Source of the DNA: an uncultured Aquimarina sp.
GTDB lineage: Bacteria; Bacteroidota; Bacteroidia; Flavobacteriales; Flavobacteriaceae
Assembly: GCF_947492965.1 (NCBI RefSeq)
Contig: NZ_CANLOZ010000017.1
Location: forward strand, 1 to 39,668
DNA length: 39,668 nucleotides
Direction: 5' to 3'
The notes under the pieces: generated by a model
Told to the model about the DNA's origin: nothing
What the model saw: only the letters and a program-made list of their open reading frames with translations
Database searches by the model: none
Shown: piece after piece, positions 8,483 through 16,860 of the stretch
Position numbering within the stretch: position 1 is the first letter of the stretch
Layout of the letters: each line of letters starts with the position of its first letter
Made by a program: the position numbers and the translations under genes

Positions 8483-9544
8483 ATGAAGAAAGAACAAAAA
8501 ATAAGATTAGGAATTTCTATTGGCGATTTAAACGGTATTGGAAGCGAGGTTATTCTAAAAACTTTCGAGGATAATCGAATGTTAGACTTTTGCACTCCAG
8601 TAATTTTTGCTTCGGTTAAAATTCTTTCTTTTCTTAAAAAGCAATATAAAATCAATACAAACCTTCATGGTATTGACAAAACTTCTCAAATTTTAGATGG
8701 AAAAATCAATGTGCTTAATGTATGGAAAGAAGGAGTTGATATAAATTTCGGTAAAGAAGACGAAAAGGTTGGTGCTTACGCCATAAAATCATTGAAAGCA
8801 TCAACGCAAGCTCTAAAAAATGACGAGATCGATGTACTTGTAACTGCACCTATTAACAAACATAGCATCCAATCCGAAGATTTTAATTTTCCCGGACATA
8901 CCGATTATTTAAACCAAGAACTTCAGGGAAATAGTCTTATGTTCATGATTACTGATACTTTAAAAGTTGGATTACTCACAGACCATGTAGCAGTTAAAGA
9001 CATTGCTAATACAATTACTCCGGAACTTATTGAACAAAAAGTAGACACTATTCATAACGCTTTGCAACAAGATTTTGGAATTAGTAAACCTAAAATTGCA
9101 GTGTTAGGTATCAACCCACATAGCGGAGATAATGGTGTCATAGGAAAAGAGGATGACGAAGTACTAAAACCAACGATTAAAAAAATCAACGAATCTGGCA
9201 AACTTGTTTATGGACCTTATGCTGCCGATAGCTTTTTTGGATCTAATAGTTATAAATCATTTGATGCCATCGTAGCCTCTTATCATGATCAAGGACTAAT
9301 TCCTTTTAAGACGTTATCTTTTGGAAAAGGTGTAAATTATACCGCTGGATTAAACAAAGTACGAACCTCGCCAGATCATGGAACTGCATTTGAAATAGCA
9401 GGAAAAAACAAGGCAGATAATGGATCCTTTAAAGAAGCAGTATTCGCTGCTTTAAAGATTTATAAACACAGAGAAGAATATAAAGAACTGACTAAAAACC
9501 CATTAAAAAAACAACCAAGAAAACCTCAGTTTAAAGGGAATTAA
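8483..9544 (+). CDS. pdxA: 4-hydroxythreonine-4-phosphate dehydrogenase
   Basis: NAD-dependent oxidation of 4-phosphohydroxy-L-threonine in the DXP-dependent pyridoxal phosphate pathway; cytosolic, metal-dependent. The 353-residue product carries the family marks: SIGDLNGIGSE near the N-terminus, PGHTDYL (H139), LLTDHV (H168), GINPHSGD (H213), SYHDQGLIPFK (H268) and SPDHGTAFEIAG. H168, H213 and H268 match the three metal-binding histidines known for E. coli PdxA. The C-terminus is a basic tail (LKKQPRKPQF). The ATG at 8483 is the only sensible start. Downstream lie DUF177 and rpmF, a common Bacteroidetes gene order, though a promoter-like box at 9689 suggests those are read separately. Confidence 0.96.
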   Translation: MKKEQKIRLGISIGDLNGIGSEVILKTFEDNRMLDFCTPVIFASVKILSFLKKQYKINTNLHGIDKTSQILDGKINVLNVWKEGVDINFGKEDEKVGAYAIKSLKASTQALKNDEIDVLVTAPINKHSIQSEDFNFPGHTDYLNQELQGNSLMFMITDTLKVGLLTDHVAVKDIANTITPELIEQKVDTIHNALQQDFGISKPKIAVLGINPHSGDNGVIGKEDDEVLKPTIKKINESGKLVYGPYAADSFFGSNSYKSFDAIVASYHDQGLIPFKTLSFGKGVNYTAGLNKVRTSPDHGTAFEIAGKNKADNGSFKEAVFAALKIYKHREEYKELTKNPLKKQPRKPQFKGN

Positions 9545-9688
9545 GAATTCATAGTTTGGTAAAGTATTGGAGATAACTAAATTGAAAAAATCGATACTTA
9601 TTTGTTCAAATACTAAAACCTAACGAAGCAAATTCTAACTTTCTGATATAATTTTATTTACAAAAATGCAATCATAACGATTTTTTGT

Positions 9689-9696
9689 TATCTTTG
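9689..9696 (+). promoter_or_regulatory. Bacteroidetes -7 promoter box for DUF177-rpmF
   Basis: TATCTTTG is an exact match to the TAnnTTTG -7 element known for Bacteroidetes. It lies 46 bases before the ATG at 9743. I see no clear TTG at the expected upstream distance, so only half of the promoter is supported. Confidence 0.5.
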
Positions 9697-9707
9697 CACC
9701 CGCCTTT

Positions 9708-9720
9708 TACCAAATTGGTA
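9708..9720. promoter_or_regulatory. Palindrome in the DUF177-rpmF leader
   Basis: TACCAA and TTGGTA flank a single A, a perfect 13-base dyad placed between the promoter-like box at 9689 and the start codon at 9743. It could be an operator or a short leader hairpin. Function unknown. Confidence 0.3.
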
Positions 9721-9742
9721 AAGACTTGAAACTAATGATGAA

Positions 9743-10282
9743 ATGAAACCACTAAAAGAGTATACTATTCCTTTTGTTGGATTGAAGCTAGGATTACATA
9801 GTTTTGAGTATGAGATTGGCGATACGTTCTTCGAACATTTTGAGTATGATGAATTTAATACATCTGCTATAAAAGTAGATCTGGAGTTTAATAAGAAAAC
9901 AACAATGTTAGAACTTCGGTTTACTGCTAAGGGTACAGTAAATGTAAATTGTGATGTTACTAATGAACCTTTTGATCTACCAATGGAAAACGAATTTTTT
10001 CTGGTAGTTAAGTTTGGTGAAGAGTATAATAATGAGAACGAAGAAATTCTTATTATCCCGCATGGAGAATATGAAATCAATGTGCAGCAATATATATATG
10101 AGCTTATTGTACTTGGGGTACCTTCGAAAAGAGTGCACCCTGGTGTCGAAGATGGAACGTTAAAATCGGACATACTTGATAAACTGGAAGAATTAAGTCC
10201 AAAAGAAAAAACATTAGAGAATGATAACGAGGAGATTGATCCTCGTTGGGATAAATTAAAAAACTTATTAAACGATAAATAA
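9743..10282 (+). CDS. DUF177 (YceD-like) protein
   Basis: A 179-residue member of the DUF177/YceD family, which in many bacteria and in plastids sits beside or acts with rpmF and has been linked to 23S rRNA maturation. Recognisable are the N-terminal beta region (MKPLKEYTIPFVGLKLG), the central segment where a small beta unit leads into PFDLPMENEFFLVVKFG, and the conserved helix YIYELIVLGVPSKRVHPG. The C-terminus DPRWDKLKNLLND is typical. The Cys pair found in some members is missing: only one Cys (VNVNCDVTNEP) is visible. The gene is ten bases upstream of rpmF and surely cotranscribed with it. Confidence 0.9.
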   Translation: MKPLKEYTIPFVGLKLGLHSFEYEIGDTFFEHFEYDEFNTSAIKVDLEFNKKTTMLELRFTAKGTVNVNCDVTNEPFDLPMENEFFLVVKFGEEYNNENEEILIIPHGEYEINVQQYIYELIVLGVPSKRVHPGVEDGTLKSDILDKLEELSPKEKTLENDNEEIDPRWDKLKNLLNDK

Positions 10283-10292
10283 TAGCTAAGCA

Positions 10293-10490
10293 ATGGCACA
10301 TCCTAAGAGAAAAATCTCCAAAACTAGAAGAGATAAGAGAAGAACACATTATAAAGCTACTGTACCACAAATAGCTACAGATCCTACAACAGGAGAAGCA
10401 CATTTATATCACAGAGCTCATTGGTTCGAAGGTAAATTATATTACCGTGGTCAGGTAATTATTGACAATACTGAAGAAGAAGTAGCGTAA
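10293..10490 (+). CDS. rpmF: 50S ribosomal protein L32
   Basis: A 65-residue large-subunit protein with the typical opening MAHPKRKISKTRRDKRRTHY and a basic N-terminal half. The four zinc-binding cysteines found in one class of L32 are absent, so this is the Cys-free form. It follows DUF177 by ten bases and is closed by a strong terminator at 10514-10541. Confidence 0.97.
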   Translation: MAHPKRKISKTRRDKRRTHYKATVPQIATDPTTGEAHLYHRAHWFEGKLYYRGQVIIDNTEEEVA

Positions 10491-10513
10491 GCATACTGTT
10501 AAAATTATAGAAG

Positions 10514-10541
10514 AACTCTCACAAAAGTGAGAGTTTTTTTG
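10514..10541 (+). terminator. Terminator after rpmF
   Basis: AACTCTCAC and GTGAGAGTT pair perfectly around AAAA and are followed by a run of T. It separates the DUF177-rpmF unit from fabH. Confidence 0.85.
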
Positions 10542-10762
10542 TTTTTAGTTGAAAATCTGTCAAAATCCAGTTATTTTGCGCCATATTTGCAAGTAATTTA
10601 GTATTTTCAACCACTTTTTTGCACGTGTTGTGTGAGAAGTAAGAAAATGATCTAATCAATTTATTGATGCTAATTTTTTTAAAGCAAGCATGCCTAAAGG
10701 AGATTAGCAAATTCTATCTGAAGTTTTATCATTATAAAACAGCAGATGACTAAAATAAAGAT

Positions 10763-11758
10763 ATGAGTAAAACCACAGCCGCTATAACAGCTGTAGGCGC
10801 TTATGTGCCGGATCATGTGTTATCTAATGAGATGTTAGCAACCATGGTCGAAACAAACGATGAATGGATCACCACTCGTACTGGTATTAAAGAACGCAGA
10901 ATACTAAAGGAAGAAGGTAAAGGAAGTTCTTTCTTAGGTATAAAAGCAGCAGAAGATTTAATTGCTAAAAAAAATCTCGATCCCAAAGAGATTGATATGG
11001 TAATTTTTGCGACTGCTACTCCAGATCTTCCCGTAGCTGCAACCGCAGCATATGTTGCTACAGAAATAGGAGCAATCAATGCTTTTTCATATGACTTACA
11101 AGCTGCATGTTCTAGTTTTTTATATGGAATGTCGACTGCAGCTAGCTATATAGAATCTGGAAGGTATAAAAAAGTGTTATTAATAGGAGCTGATAAGATG
11201 TCTTCTATCATTGATTATACAGATCGTACTACTTGTATCATTTTTGGAGATGGTGGTGGTGCAGCACTTTTTGAGCCAAATGACGAAGGTTTAGGCTTAC
11301 AAGATGAGTACCTAAGAACCGATGGTGTGGGACGTCAGTTTTTAAAGATTGAAGCAGGTGGTTCTATTTTACCTCCTTCAGAAGAAACAGTTGCAAAAAG
11401 ACAACATTTCGTTCAACAAGATGGGAAATCTGTATTTAAATATGCAGTATCCAATATGGCTGATGCAAGTACCAAGATTATGGAACGTAACAACATTACT
11501 GGTGATGACGTAGACTGGTTAGTTGCACACCAAGCCAATAAGCGTATTATTGATGCTACGGCCAATCGAATGAATCTAGATGAGAGTAAAGTTCTGATGA
11601 ATATACATAGATATGGTAATACTACCTCAGCAACTTTACCATTATTATTAAGCGATTACGAAAAACAACTCAAAAAAGGAGATAATATAGTATTTGCCTC
11701 TTTCGGAGGAGGATTTACTTGGGGTTCTATTTACTTAAAATGGGCCTATAATTCCTAA
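10763..11758 (+). CDS. fabH: 3-oxoacyl-ACP synthase III
   Basis: Condenses acetyl-CoA (or a branched starter acyl-CoA) with malonyl-ACP to start fatty acid synthesis; cytosolic homodimer. The 331 residues contain the catalytic triad C116 (DLQAACSSFLYG), H256 (LVAHQANKRI) and N286 (HRYGNTTSAT), and the C-terminal FGGGFTWGSIYLKW motif. Length is normal. The gene has its own upstream region of about 220 bases, with an ATCAAT/ATTGAT dyad at 10655-10668, and is followed after 28 bases by accB. Branched-chain starter preference is common in flavobacteria, but the sequence alone does not prove it here. Confidence 0.97.
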   Translation: MSKTTAAITAVGAYVPDHVLSNEMLATMVETNDEWITTRTGIKERRILKEEGKGSSFLGIKAAEDLIAKKNLDPKEIDMVIFATATPDLPVAATAAYVATEIGAINAFSYDLQAACSSFLYGMSTAASYIESGRYKKVLLIGADKMSSIIDYTDRTTCIIFGDGGGAALFEPNDEGLGLQDEYLRTDGVGRQFLKIEAGGSILPPSEETVAKRQHFVQQDGKSVFKYAVSNMADASTKIMERNNITGDDVDWLVAHQANKRIIDATANRMNLDESKVLMNIHRYGNTTSATLPLLLSDYEKQLKKGDNIVFASFGGGFTWGSIYLKWAYNS

Positions 11759-11786
11759 ACAACTAAAACACACAATACCCAACATT

Positions 11787-12281
11787 ATGGATTTAAAAGA
11801 AATTCAGAATTTAATTAAATTCGTGGCCAAATCTGGGGCTAGCGAAGTAAAATTAGAAATGGAAGATGTGAAGATTACAATCAGAACAACTTCAGACGAC
11901 AGTAAAGAAACAACAATTGTACAACAGATACCAATGGGTAGTGCAGTCCCTGCTGCTCAACCAGTTACTCAAGTACAAGCTACTGCTCCAGCAGTTACAG
12001 AAACTCCTGCTGCAAGTAGCAAAGAAGATGACGATTCTAAATACGTTACAATAAAGTCACCAATCATTGGAACTTTTTATAGAAAGCCATCACCAGACAA
12101 ACCTACCTTTGTTGAAGTTGGTGACAGTGTAAAAGAAGGAGATGTACTTTGTATTATCGAAGCAATGAAGCTTTTCAATGAGATTGAAAGTGAAGTTTCT
12201 GGTAAAGTTGTAAAAGTATTAGTGGATGATAATTCTCCTGTAGAATTTGATCAGCCTTTATTCTTAGTAGACCCATCATAA
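11787..12281 (+). CDS. accB: Acetyl-CoA carboxylase biotin carboxyl carrier protein
   Basis: Carries biotin between the carboxylase and carboxyltransferase of acetyl-CoA carboxylase. The 164-residue protein has a short N-terminal helix and sheet (MDLKEIQNLIKFVAKSG), an Ala/Pro/Thr/Val-rich linker about 50-80, and a C-terminal biotinyl domain with the EAMKLFNEIES motif; K128 is the biotin attachment site. It lies between fabH and accC on the same strand, so all three probably form one transcript that ends at the terminator near 13734. Confidence 0.97.
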   Translation: MDLKEIQNLIKFVAKSGASEVKLEMEDVKITIRTTSDDSKETTIVQQIPMGSAVPAAQPVTQVQATAPAVTETPAASSKEDDDSKYVTIKSPIIGTFYRKPSPDKPTFVEVGDSVKEGDVLCIIEAMKLFNEIESEVSGKVVKVLVDDNSPVEFDQPLFLVDPS

Positions 12282-12370
12282 CCCAATTTTAAAATTCCAA
12301 TAAAACAAATCTCTAGATTCATTTATCGAAACTGGGATTAGGAATTTGAGGTTTTTAAATTTAGAACGTT

Positions 12371-13723
12371 ATGTTTAAAAAAATTCTAATTGCCAATAGA
12401 GGTGAGATTGCAATGCGTGTAATCAGAACCTGTAAAGAAATGGGTATTAAGACTGTAGCGGTCTATTCTACTGCGGATGCAGATAGTTTGCACGTTCGCT
12501 TTGCCGATGAAGCTGTATGTATAGGACCTGCTCCAAGTACAGAATCGTATCTTAAAATGTCCAATATCATCGCTGCTGCAGAAATAACAAATGCAGATGC
12601 GATACATCCGGGATATGGATTTTTATCAGAAAATGCTAAATTCTCAAAAATTTGCGAAGAGCACGATATTAAATTTATCGGAGCTAGTGCAGAAATGATT
12701 GAGAAAATGGGAGATAAAGCCACTGCAAAATCAACAATGATTGAAGCTGGTGTGCCATGTGTTCCTGGAAGTGAAGGTGTAATTCCTGATTTTGATACTT
12801 GCCTAAAAGTTGCCAAAGAAACCGGATACCCAGTTATGCTAAAAGCTAGTGCTGGTGGTGGTGGTAAAGGAATGCGTGCTGTATGGAAAGAAGAAGATTT
12901 ATTACCTGCTTGGGAATCTGCTAGACAAGAAAGTAAAGCTGCCTTTGGTAATGATGATATGTATATGGAAAAGCTTATTGAAGAGCCGAGACATATCGAA
13001 ATTCAGGTAGTTGGTGATAGCAATGGTAGAGCTTGTCACTTATCAGAAAGAGACTGCTCTGTACAAAGAAGACACCAAAAACTAACCGAAGAAACACCTT
13101 CTCCATTCATGACTGATGAATTGAGAGATGAAATGGGTCTGGCAGCGATCAAAGCTGCAGAATATATCAAATATGAAGGTGCAGGAACAGTTGAGTTCTT
13201 AGTAGACAAACATCGTAATTTCTACTTTATGGAAATGAATACTCGTATCCAGGTAGAGCATCCTATTACAGAGCAAGTTGTAGATTACGATCTTATTAGA
13301 GAACAAATATTAGTAGCTGCAGGAGTGCCAATTTCTGGTAAGAATTATTACCCGCAATTACACTCTATAGAATGTAGAATTAATGCAGAAGACCCTTATA
13401 AAGACTTCCGCCCATCGCCTGGAAAGATTACAAACTTACACCTTCCTGGTGGTCATGGAGTACGAATAGATACTCATGTATATAGTGGTTATATTATTCC
13501 ACCGAATTATGATTCTATGATTGCGAAGTTAATTACCACCGCTCAAACTCGTGAAGAAGCGATCAATAAAATGAAAAGAGCTCTTGATGAATTTGTTGTA
13601 GAAGGAATAAAAACTACCGTTCCATTCCATAGACAGTTAATGGATCATCCAGATTATGTGGCTGGAAATTATACTACCAAGTTTATGGAGGATTTTGAAA
13701 TGAAAGAACCAACAGATAACTAA
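12371..13723 (+). CDS. accC: Acetyl-CoA carboxylase biotin carboxylase subunit
   Basis: ATP-dependent carboxylation of the biotin on AccB. The 450-residue product has the N-terminal MFKKILIANRGEIAMRVIRT fold, the ATP-grasp glycine loop KASAGGGGKGMRAV, the EEPRHIEIQV strand, the metal and bicarbonate site EMNTRIQVEHPITEQV, and the C-terminal domain with RPSPGKI. Length is standard. It starts 89 bases after accB and is followed by a GAAA-tetraloop terminator. Confidence 0.97.
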   Translation: MFKKILIANRGEIAMRVIRTCKEMGIKTVAVYSTADADSLHVRFADEAVCIGPAPSTESYLKMSNIIAAAEITNADAIHPGYGFLSENAKFSKICEEHDIKFIGASAEMIEKMGDKATAKSTMIEAGVPCVPGSEGVIPDFDTCLKVAKETGYPVMLKASAGGGGKGMRAVWKEEDLLPAWESARQESKAAFGNDDMYMEKLIEEPRHIEIQVVGDSNGRACHLSERDCSVQRRHQKLTEETPSPFMTDELRDEMGLAAIKAAEYIKYEGAGTVEFLVDKHRNFYFMEMNTRIQVEHPITEQVVDYDLIREQILVAAGVPISGKNYYPQLHSIECRINAEDPYKDFRPSPGKITNLHLPGGHGVRIDTHVYSGYIIPPNYDSMIAKLITTAQTREEAINKMKRALDEFVVEGIKTTVPFHRQLMDHPDYVAGNYTTKFMEDFEMKEPTDN

Positions 13724-13733
13724 CTAACTTAGG

Positions 13734-13757
13734 GCCTCAGAAATGAGGCTTTTTTTA
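13734..13757 (+). terminator. Terminator after accC
   Basis: GCCTCA pairs with TGAGGC around a GAAA tetraloop and is followed by a T run. An ATG at 13743 lies inside this hairpin and is not a credible start for the next gene. Confidence 0.85.
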
Positions 13758-13766
13758 TATAAAAAT

Positions 13767-14879
13767 ATGAGCTTTAGCTATTGGGAATATAAGACTTGGT
13801 TGTCTAATGTAGATTTTACCATTATCGGTAGTGGAATTGTAGGGCTTAATTGTGGGATTGAGCTTCACAAAAAATTCCCGAAAGCTAAAGTTCTTATACT
13901 CGAAAAGGGAATGTTACCTAATGGAGCAAGTACTAAAAATGCTGGATTTGCTTGTTTTGGAAGTCTGTCTGAAATTCTTGACGATTTGCATTCCCATTCT
14001 GAAGAAGAAGTTTTACAGTTAATTCAAAAAAGATATAACGGACTCCAATTATTACGAGAAAATCTAGGAGATACTGTAATCGATTATCAACCCAATGGAG
14101 GATATGAACTTTTTACAAATGAGGATCACGACTTATTTGAAACCTGTCTTTCAAAAATTGACGATATCAACCATCTCTTGAAACCCATTTTTAAAGACAA
14201 TGTTTTCGCAACCGAAACAAACATTTTTGATTTCGAAAAAATACAGCCTGCTTACATCGTAAATCAATTTGAAGGGCAAATTGATACAGGAAATATGATG
14301 CAAGCATTATTACATAAAGCCCGAAAATCTGGAATTCTAATATTAAATAATTGCACCGTAAATGCTATAGAAGATCTAAATGCCCGTGTTGAAATAAAAA
14401 CAGAACAATTTTCGTTTACTACTAATAAAGTATTGATTGCAACCAATGGTTTTGCATCTCAATTAGGAATTAAAGAAGTACAACCAGCTCGTGCACAAGT
14501 CCTCATTACCAAACCAATCAAAAATTTACATATCAAAGGAACCTTTCATCTAGATAAAGGATATTATTATTTTAGAAATATCAATGATAGAATATTGTTT
14601 GGAGGAGGTAGAAATCTAGATTTTAAAACCGAAGAAACTGTTGTATTCGGACAAACGGAATTGGTACAACAAACATTAGAACAAATTTTACAGGAGACTA
14701 TTTTACCCAATACTAATTTTGAAATCGATCATCGTTGGAGTGGAATTATGGGAGTTGGAAATCAAAAAAAGTCTATTGTAAAAGCTATATCCAATAACAT
14801 CTTTTGTGGTGTAAGATTAGGCGGCATGGGAGTAGCTATCGGCAGTTTGGTTGGTAAAGAATTAGCTGATCTTTTATAA
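13767..14879 (+). CDS. FAD-dependent oxidoreductase (DAO family)
   Basis: A flavoenzyme of the D-amino-acid-oxidase/glycine-oxidase-like superfamily, substrate unknown. Seen: the dinucleotide-binding loop TIIGSGIVGLNCGIEL near the N-terminus, then ILEKGMLPNGASTKNAGFACFGS (second FAD contact and the Ser/Thr-rich segment of DAO proteins), a substrate-domain centre, the ATNGF strand, and the C-terminal WSGIMG and RLGGMGVAIGS motif that closes over FAD. Start: an upstream in-frame ATG at 13743 sits inside the accC terminator, so the ATG at 13767 (MSFSYWEYKTW) is preferred, giving 370 residues. It is followed after 14 bases by mtgA, suggesting cotranscription. No substrate can be inferred. Confidence 0.85.
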   Translation: MSFSYWEYKTWLSNVDFTIIGSGIVGLNCGIELHKKFPKAKVLILEKGMLPNGASTKNAGFACFGSLSEILDDLHSHSEEEVLQLIQKRYNGLQLLRENLGDTVIDYQPNGGYELFTNEDHDLFETCLSKIDDINHLLKPIFKDNVFATETNIFDFEKIQPAYIVNQFEGQIDTGNMMQALLHKARKSGILILNNCTVNAIEDLNARVEIKTEQFSFTTNKVLIATNGFASQLGIKEVQPARAQVLITKPIKNLHIKGTFHLDKGYYYFRNINDRILFGGGRNLDFKTEETVVFGQTELVQQTLEQILQETILPNTNFEIDHRWSGIMGVGNQKKSIVKAISNNIFCGVRLGGMGVAIGSLVGKELADLL

Positions 14880-14893
14880 GAACCTATATTATA

Positions 14894-15571
14894 ATGTTTA
14901 AAAAAGTATTTCGTTTTATATATAAAAGCATCTTAGCTTTCATGCTTATTAGTGTATTATGGGTACTTGCGTATAAGTGGATAAACGTTCCTGCAACTCC
15001 TTTAATGATTATCCGAAAGTTACAATCTACAGAAGAAGTTACAACTAGACATCAATGGGTTCCTATTTCCAAGATTTCTAAGAACCTTCAACTTGCCGTT
15101 ATCTGTAGTGAGGATCAACATTTTTTAGAACATAGTGGATTCGATACGGAAGCCATACAAAAAGCAATTGACGATCATAAAAACGGTAAAAAACTCAGAG
15201 GAGCAAGCACCATCTCGCAACAAACAGCAAAAAATGTATTTCTATGGCCACAACGTAGCTGGATTCGTAAAGGATTAGAAAGTTATTTCACATTTTTAAT
15301 AGAAGTCTTTTGGAGCAAAGAACGTATTCTGGAAATCTATTTGAATAGTATCGAAATGGGTGACCATATTTATGGAGCTGAAGCTGCAGCCGAATTTTGG
15401 TTTAACAAAACTTCTCAAAATTTAAATACTGATGAAGCAGCTGCCATTGCAGCAATTCTTCCAAATCCTAGAAAATATCTTGCATATCCTCCTTCGTCAT
15501 ACATCCAACATAGAAAAAAATGGATTCTTCTACAGATGCGCAATTTTGGTCCCTTTTCGATCTCCGAATAA
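14894..15571 (+). CDS. mtgA: Monofunctional peptidoglycan glycosyltransferase
   Basis: Polymerises lipid II into glycan strands at the inner membrane. The 225 residues comprise a short cytoplasmic tail, one membrane helix about 11-30, and a GT51 domain. The catalytic Glu is E73 in AVICSEDQHFLEHSGFD; RGASTISQQTAKNVFLWPQRSWIRKGLE and EIYLNSIEMGDHIYGAEAAAEFWF are further GT51 motifs. There is no transpeptidase domain, so it is the stand-alone type. The ATG at 14894 gives a normal length. It probably shares a transcript with the flavoenzyme upstream. Confidence 0.95.
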   Translation: MFKKVFRFIYKSILAFMLISVLWVLAYKWINVPATPLMIIRKLQSTEEVTTRHQWVPISKISKNLQLAVICSEDQHFLEHSGFDTEAIQKAIDDHKNGKKLRGASTISQQTAKNVFLWPQRSWIRKGLESYFTFLIEVFWSKERILEIYLNSIEMGDHIYGAEAAAEFWFNKTSQNLNTDEAAAIAAILPNPRKYLAYPPSSYIQHRKKWILLQMRNFGPFSISE

Positions 15572-15679
15572 AAAATTTTAAAAAATAATTCAAATCAGGT
15601 AGGGTAAATCGCAAGTCTTCTGTTTTAGAGTAGTAAAACTTTAAAACCACATAAATTAACAATTAAAACAAATTAAAAA

Positions 15680-16060
15680 ATGAAAAAACTTGCACTAATC
15701 TTAATTTCTTTAGCAGTACTGACTTCTTGTAGCAATGATGACGATGCTACTCCTGAAGCTATACCTGTTACCGTAACATTAAAAGCTGTTGTAAGCGGAG
15801 CTCTTAATAACTCACCAGTAATCCAATATAGAGATGCTTCTGGGGATTTAAAATCTGAAACCCTAACTGTAGGCACCTGGGAAAAGTCGCTCAATGTAAC
15901 TAGTGGATATAATTTATTTCTAAAAACCACAGGAACTATCAATGGAAGTGTTGAGATTACAGCATCTGCAGAAGGAGAAGGGATTTCTTTTGACGATAGC
16001 AAATCTTCGACTGCAAATGTTGATGTGGATTTTGAACTTGAGATTTCCAAAACCTTGTAA
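15680..16060 (+). CDS. Small surface lipoprotein, hypothetical
   Basis: A 126-residue lipoprotein of unknown function. It has a classic signal peptide with lipobox LTSC (C17) followed by SNDDD. A run of acidic residues just after the Cys is the type of signal known to direct lipoproteins to the cell surface in Bacteroidetes. The mature part is Thr/Val/Ser-rich and looks all-beta (VTVTLKAVVSG, VDVDFELEIS). No catalytic motif is visible. It is flanked by noncoding stretches and appears to stand alone. Confidence 0.8.
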   Translation: MKKLALILISLAVLTSCSNDDDATPEAIPVTVTLKAVVSGALNNSPVIQYRDASGDLKSETLTVGTWEKSLNVTSGYNLFLKTTGTINGSVEITASAEGEGISFDDSKSSTANVDVDFELEISKTL

Positions 16061-16153
16061 TTATAACATTATGTGAATACTACCTAAATCACATCGTTAG
16101 ATCAAGGAATGAAAAAGTTAGAACTCAATAAAAACTTACTAGTAGATAAATAA

Positions 16154-16195
16154 TACAGGAACAAGTGGAAAAGCATAGGATTACTTTGTCCTGTA
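16154..16195 (+). promoter_or_regulatory. Hairpin in the leader of the dioxygenase-like gene
   Basis: TACAGGAACAAGT (16154-16166) pairs with ACTTTGTCCTGTA (16183-16195) except for a two-base internal mismatch, with a 16-base loop. It ends about 45 bases before the ATG at 16241. There is no T run, so it is not a terminator. Function unknown. Confidence 0.25.
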
Positions 16196-16240
16196 AGGAT
16201 AGATATATTAGAAAATAAAACCCGTTAAAGCCCTAGTACT

Positions 16241-16798
16241 ATGGAAAACACCCACAGACATACTCCTGTATTTGAAAAAAATAACTTGATCATTCCTTTT
16301 TATTTAAATAATAATTATAAAAATCGATTATCAAATTATTCAGAATATTCTAAGGTAATCGATCTTAATCCCACTAGTCTTCCTGGAATTCCTTTGGTAA
16401 TTTCAGGAAGAATATATTCTAAAAACCAAGAAGCAGTGTCGAACGCGAAAATTGAAATTTGGCATAGTACTGATACAAATGCTTTTCAAAATGAAAATAA
16501 TTTTCATTTCGCTTCTCCAAGAACATTATCAGGTTCTCTAAGAACTAATAAAAATGGAATCTATTCGGTAAAAACGATTCGTCCTGGAGTACATGGTTAT
16601 AGAGCGAGACACTTTCATTATAAAATCTCGGCAAAAGGCTATCGCACCTTACAAACTCAAATTTACTTTAAAGATGATCCTAGAATTTTAATTGATGAAA
16701 CGGCCATGATCGCTGAGCATTGTAGAATCATAGATTTTTCATATAACCAAACAGGAATTTTAGAAGGAACAGTAGATATCTTTTTACCAAAGATTTAA
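16241..16798 (+). CDS. Intradiol ring-cleavage dioxygenase-like protein, divergent metal site
   Basis: A 185-residue protein with the beta-sandwich of protocatechuate 3,4-dioxygenase/catechol 1,2-dioxygenase. Seen: LVISGRIYSKN, NAKIEIWHS (W74 H75), GSLRTNKNGIYSVKTIRPG, RARHFHYKIS and TQIYFKDDP. Known members bind Fe(III) with two Tyr and two His. The His pair is kept (H124, H126 in RHFHY), but aligning WHxxxxxxY puts F82 at the first Tyr, and aligning PGxYxGRxPHIH puts H118 at the second. Both Tyr ligands therefore seem lost, so normal intradiol chemistry is doubtful; Y120 two residues on could compensate. No signal peptide and no aromatic-degradation genes nearby. Metal and substrate are unknown. 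Confidence 0.75.
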   Translation: MENTHRHTPVFEKNNLIIPFYLNNNYKNRLSNYSEYSKVIDLNPTSLPGIPLVISGRIYSKNQEAVSNAKIEIWHSTDTNAFQNENNFHFASPRTLSGSLRTNKNGIYSVKTIRPGVHGYRARHFHYKISAKGYRTLQTQIYFKDDPRILIDETAMIAEHCRIIDFSYNQTGILEGTVDIFLPKI

Positions 16799-16860
16799 AA
16801 AACCCTTTTTCTCGTTTAATGAAGTAATAATATTTGTTCAATACCTAAGGTTATTCTATC

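Noticed and set aside
9688..10299. 203-residue Ser/Phe-rich open frame on the minus strand
   Set aside because: It is fully antisense to the DUF177 gene, whose product and rpmF neighbour are clear. The Ser-rich composition is typical of a reverse-strand shadow.
13743..13766. ATG at 13743 as start of the FAD oxidoreductase
   Set aside because: This ATG is inside the terminator hairpin of accC; the ATG at 13767 is more likely.
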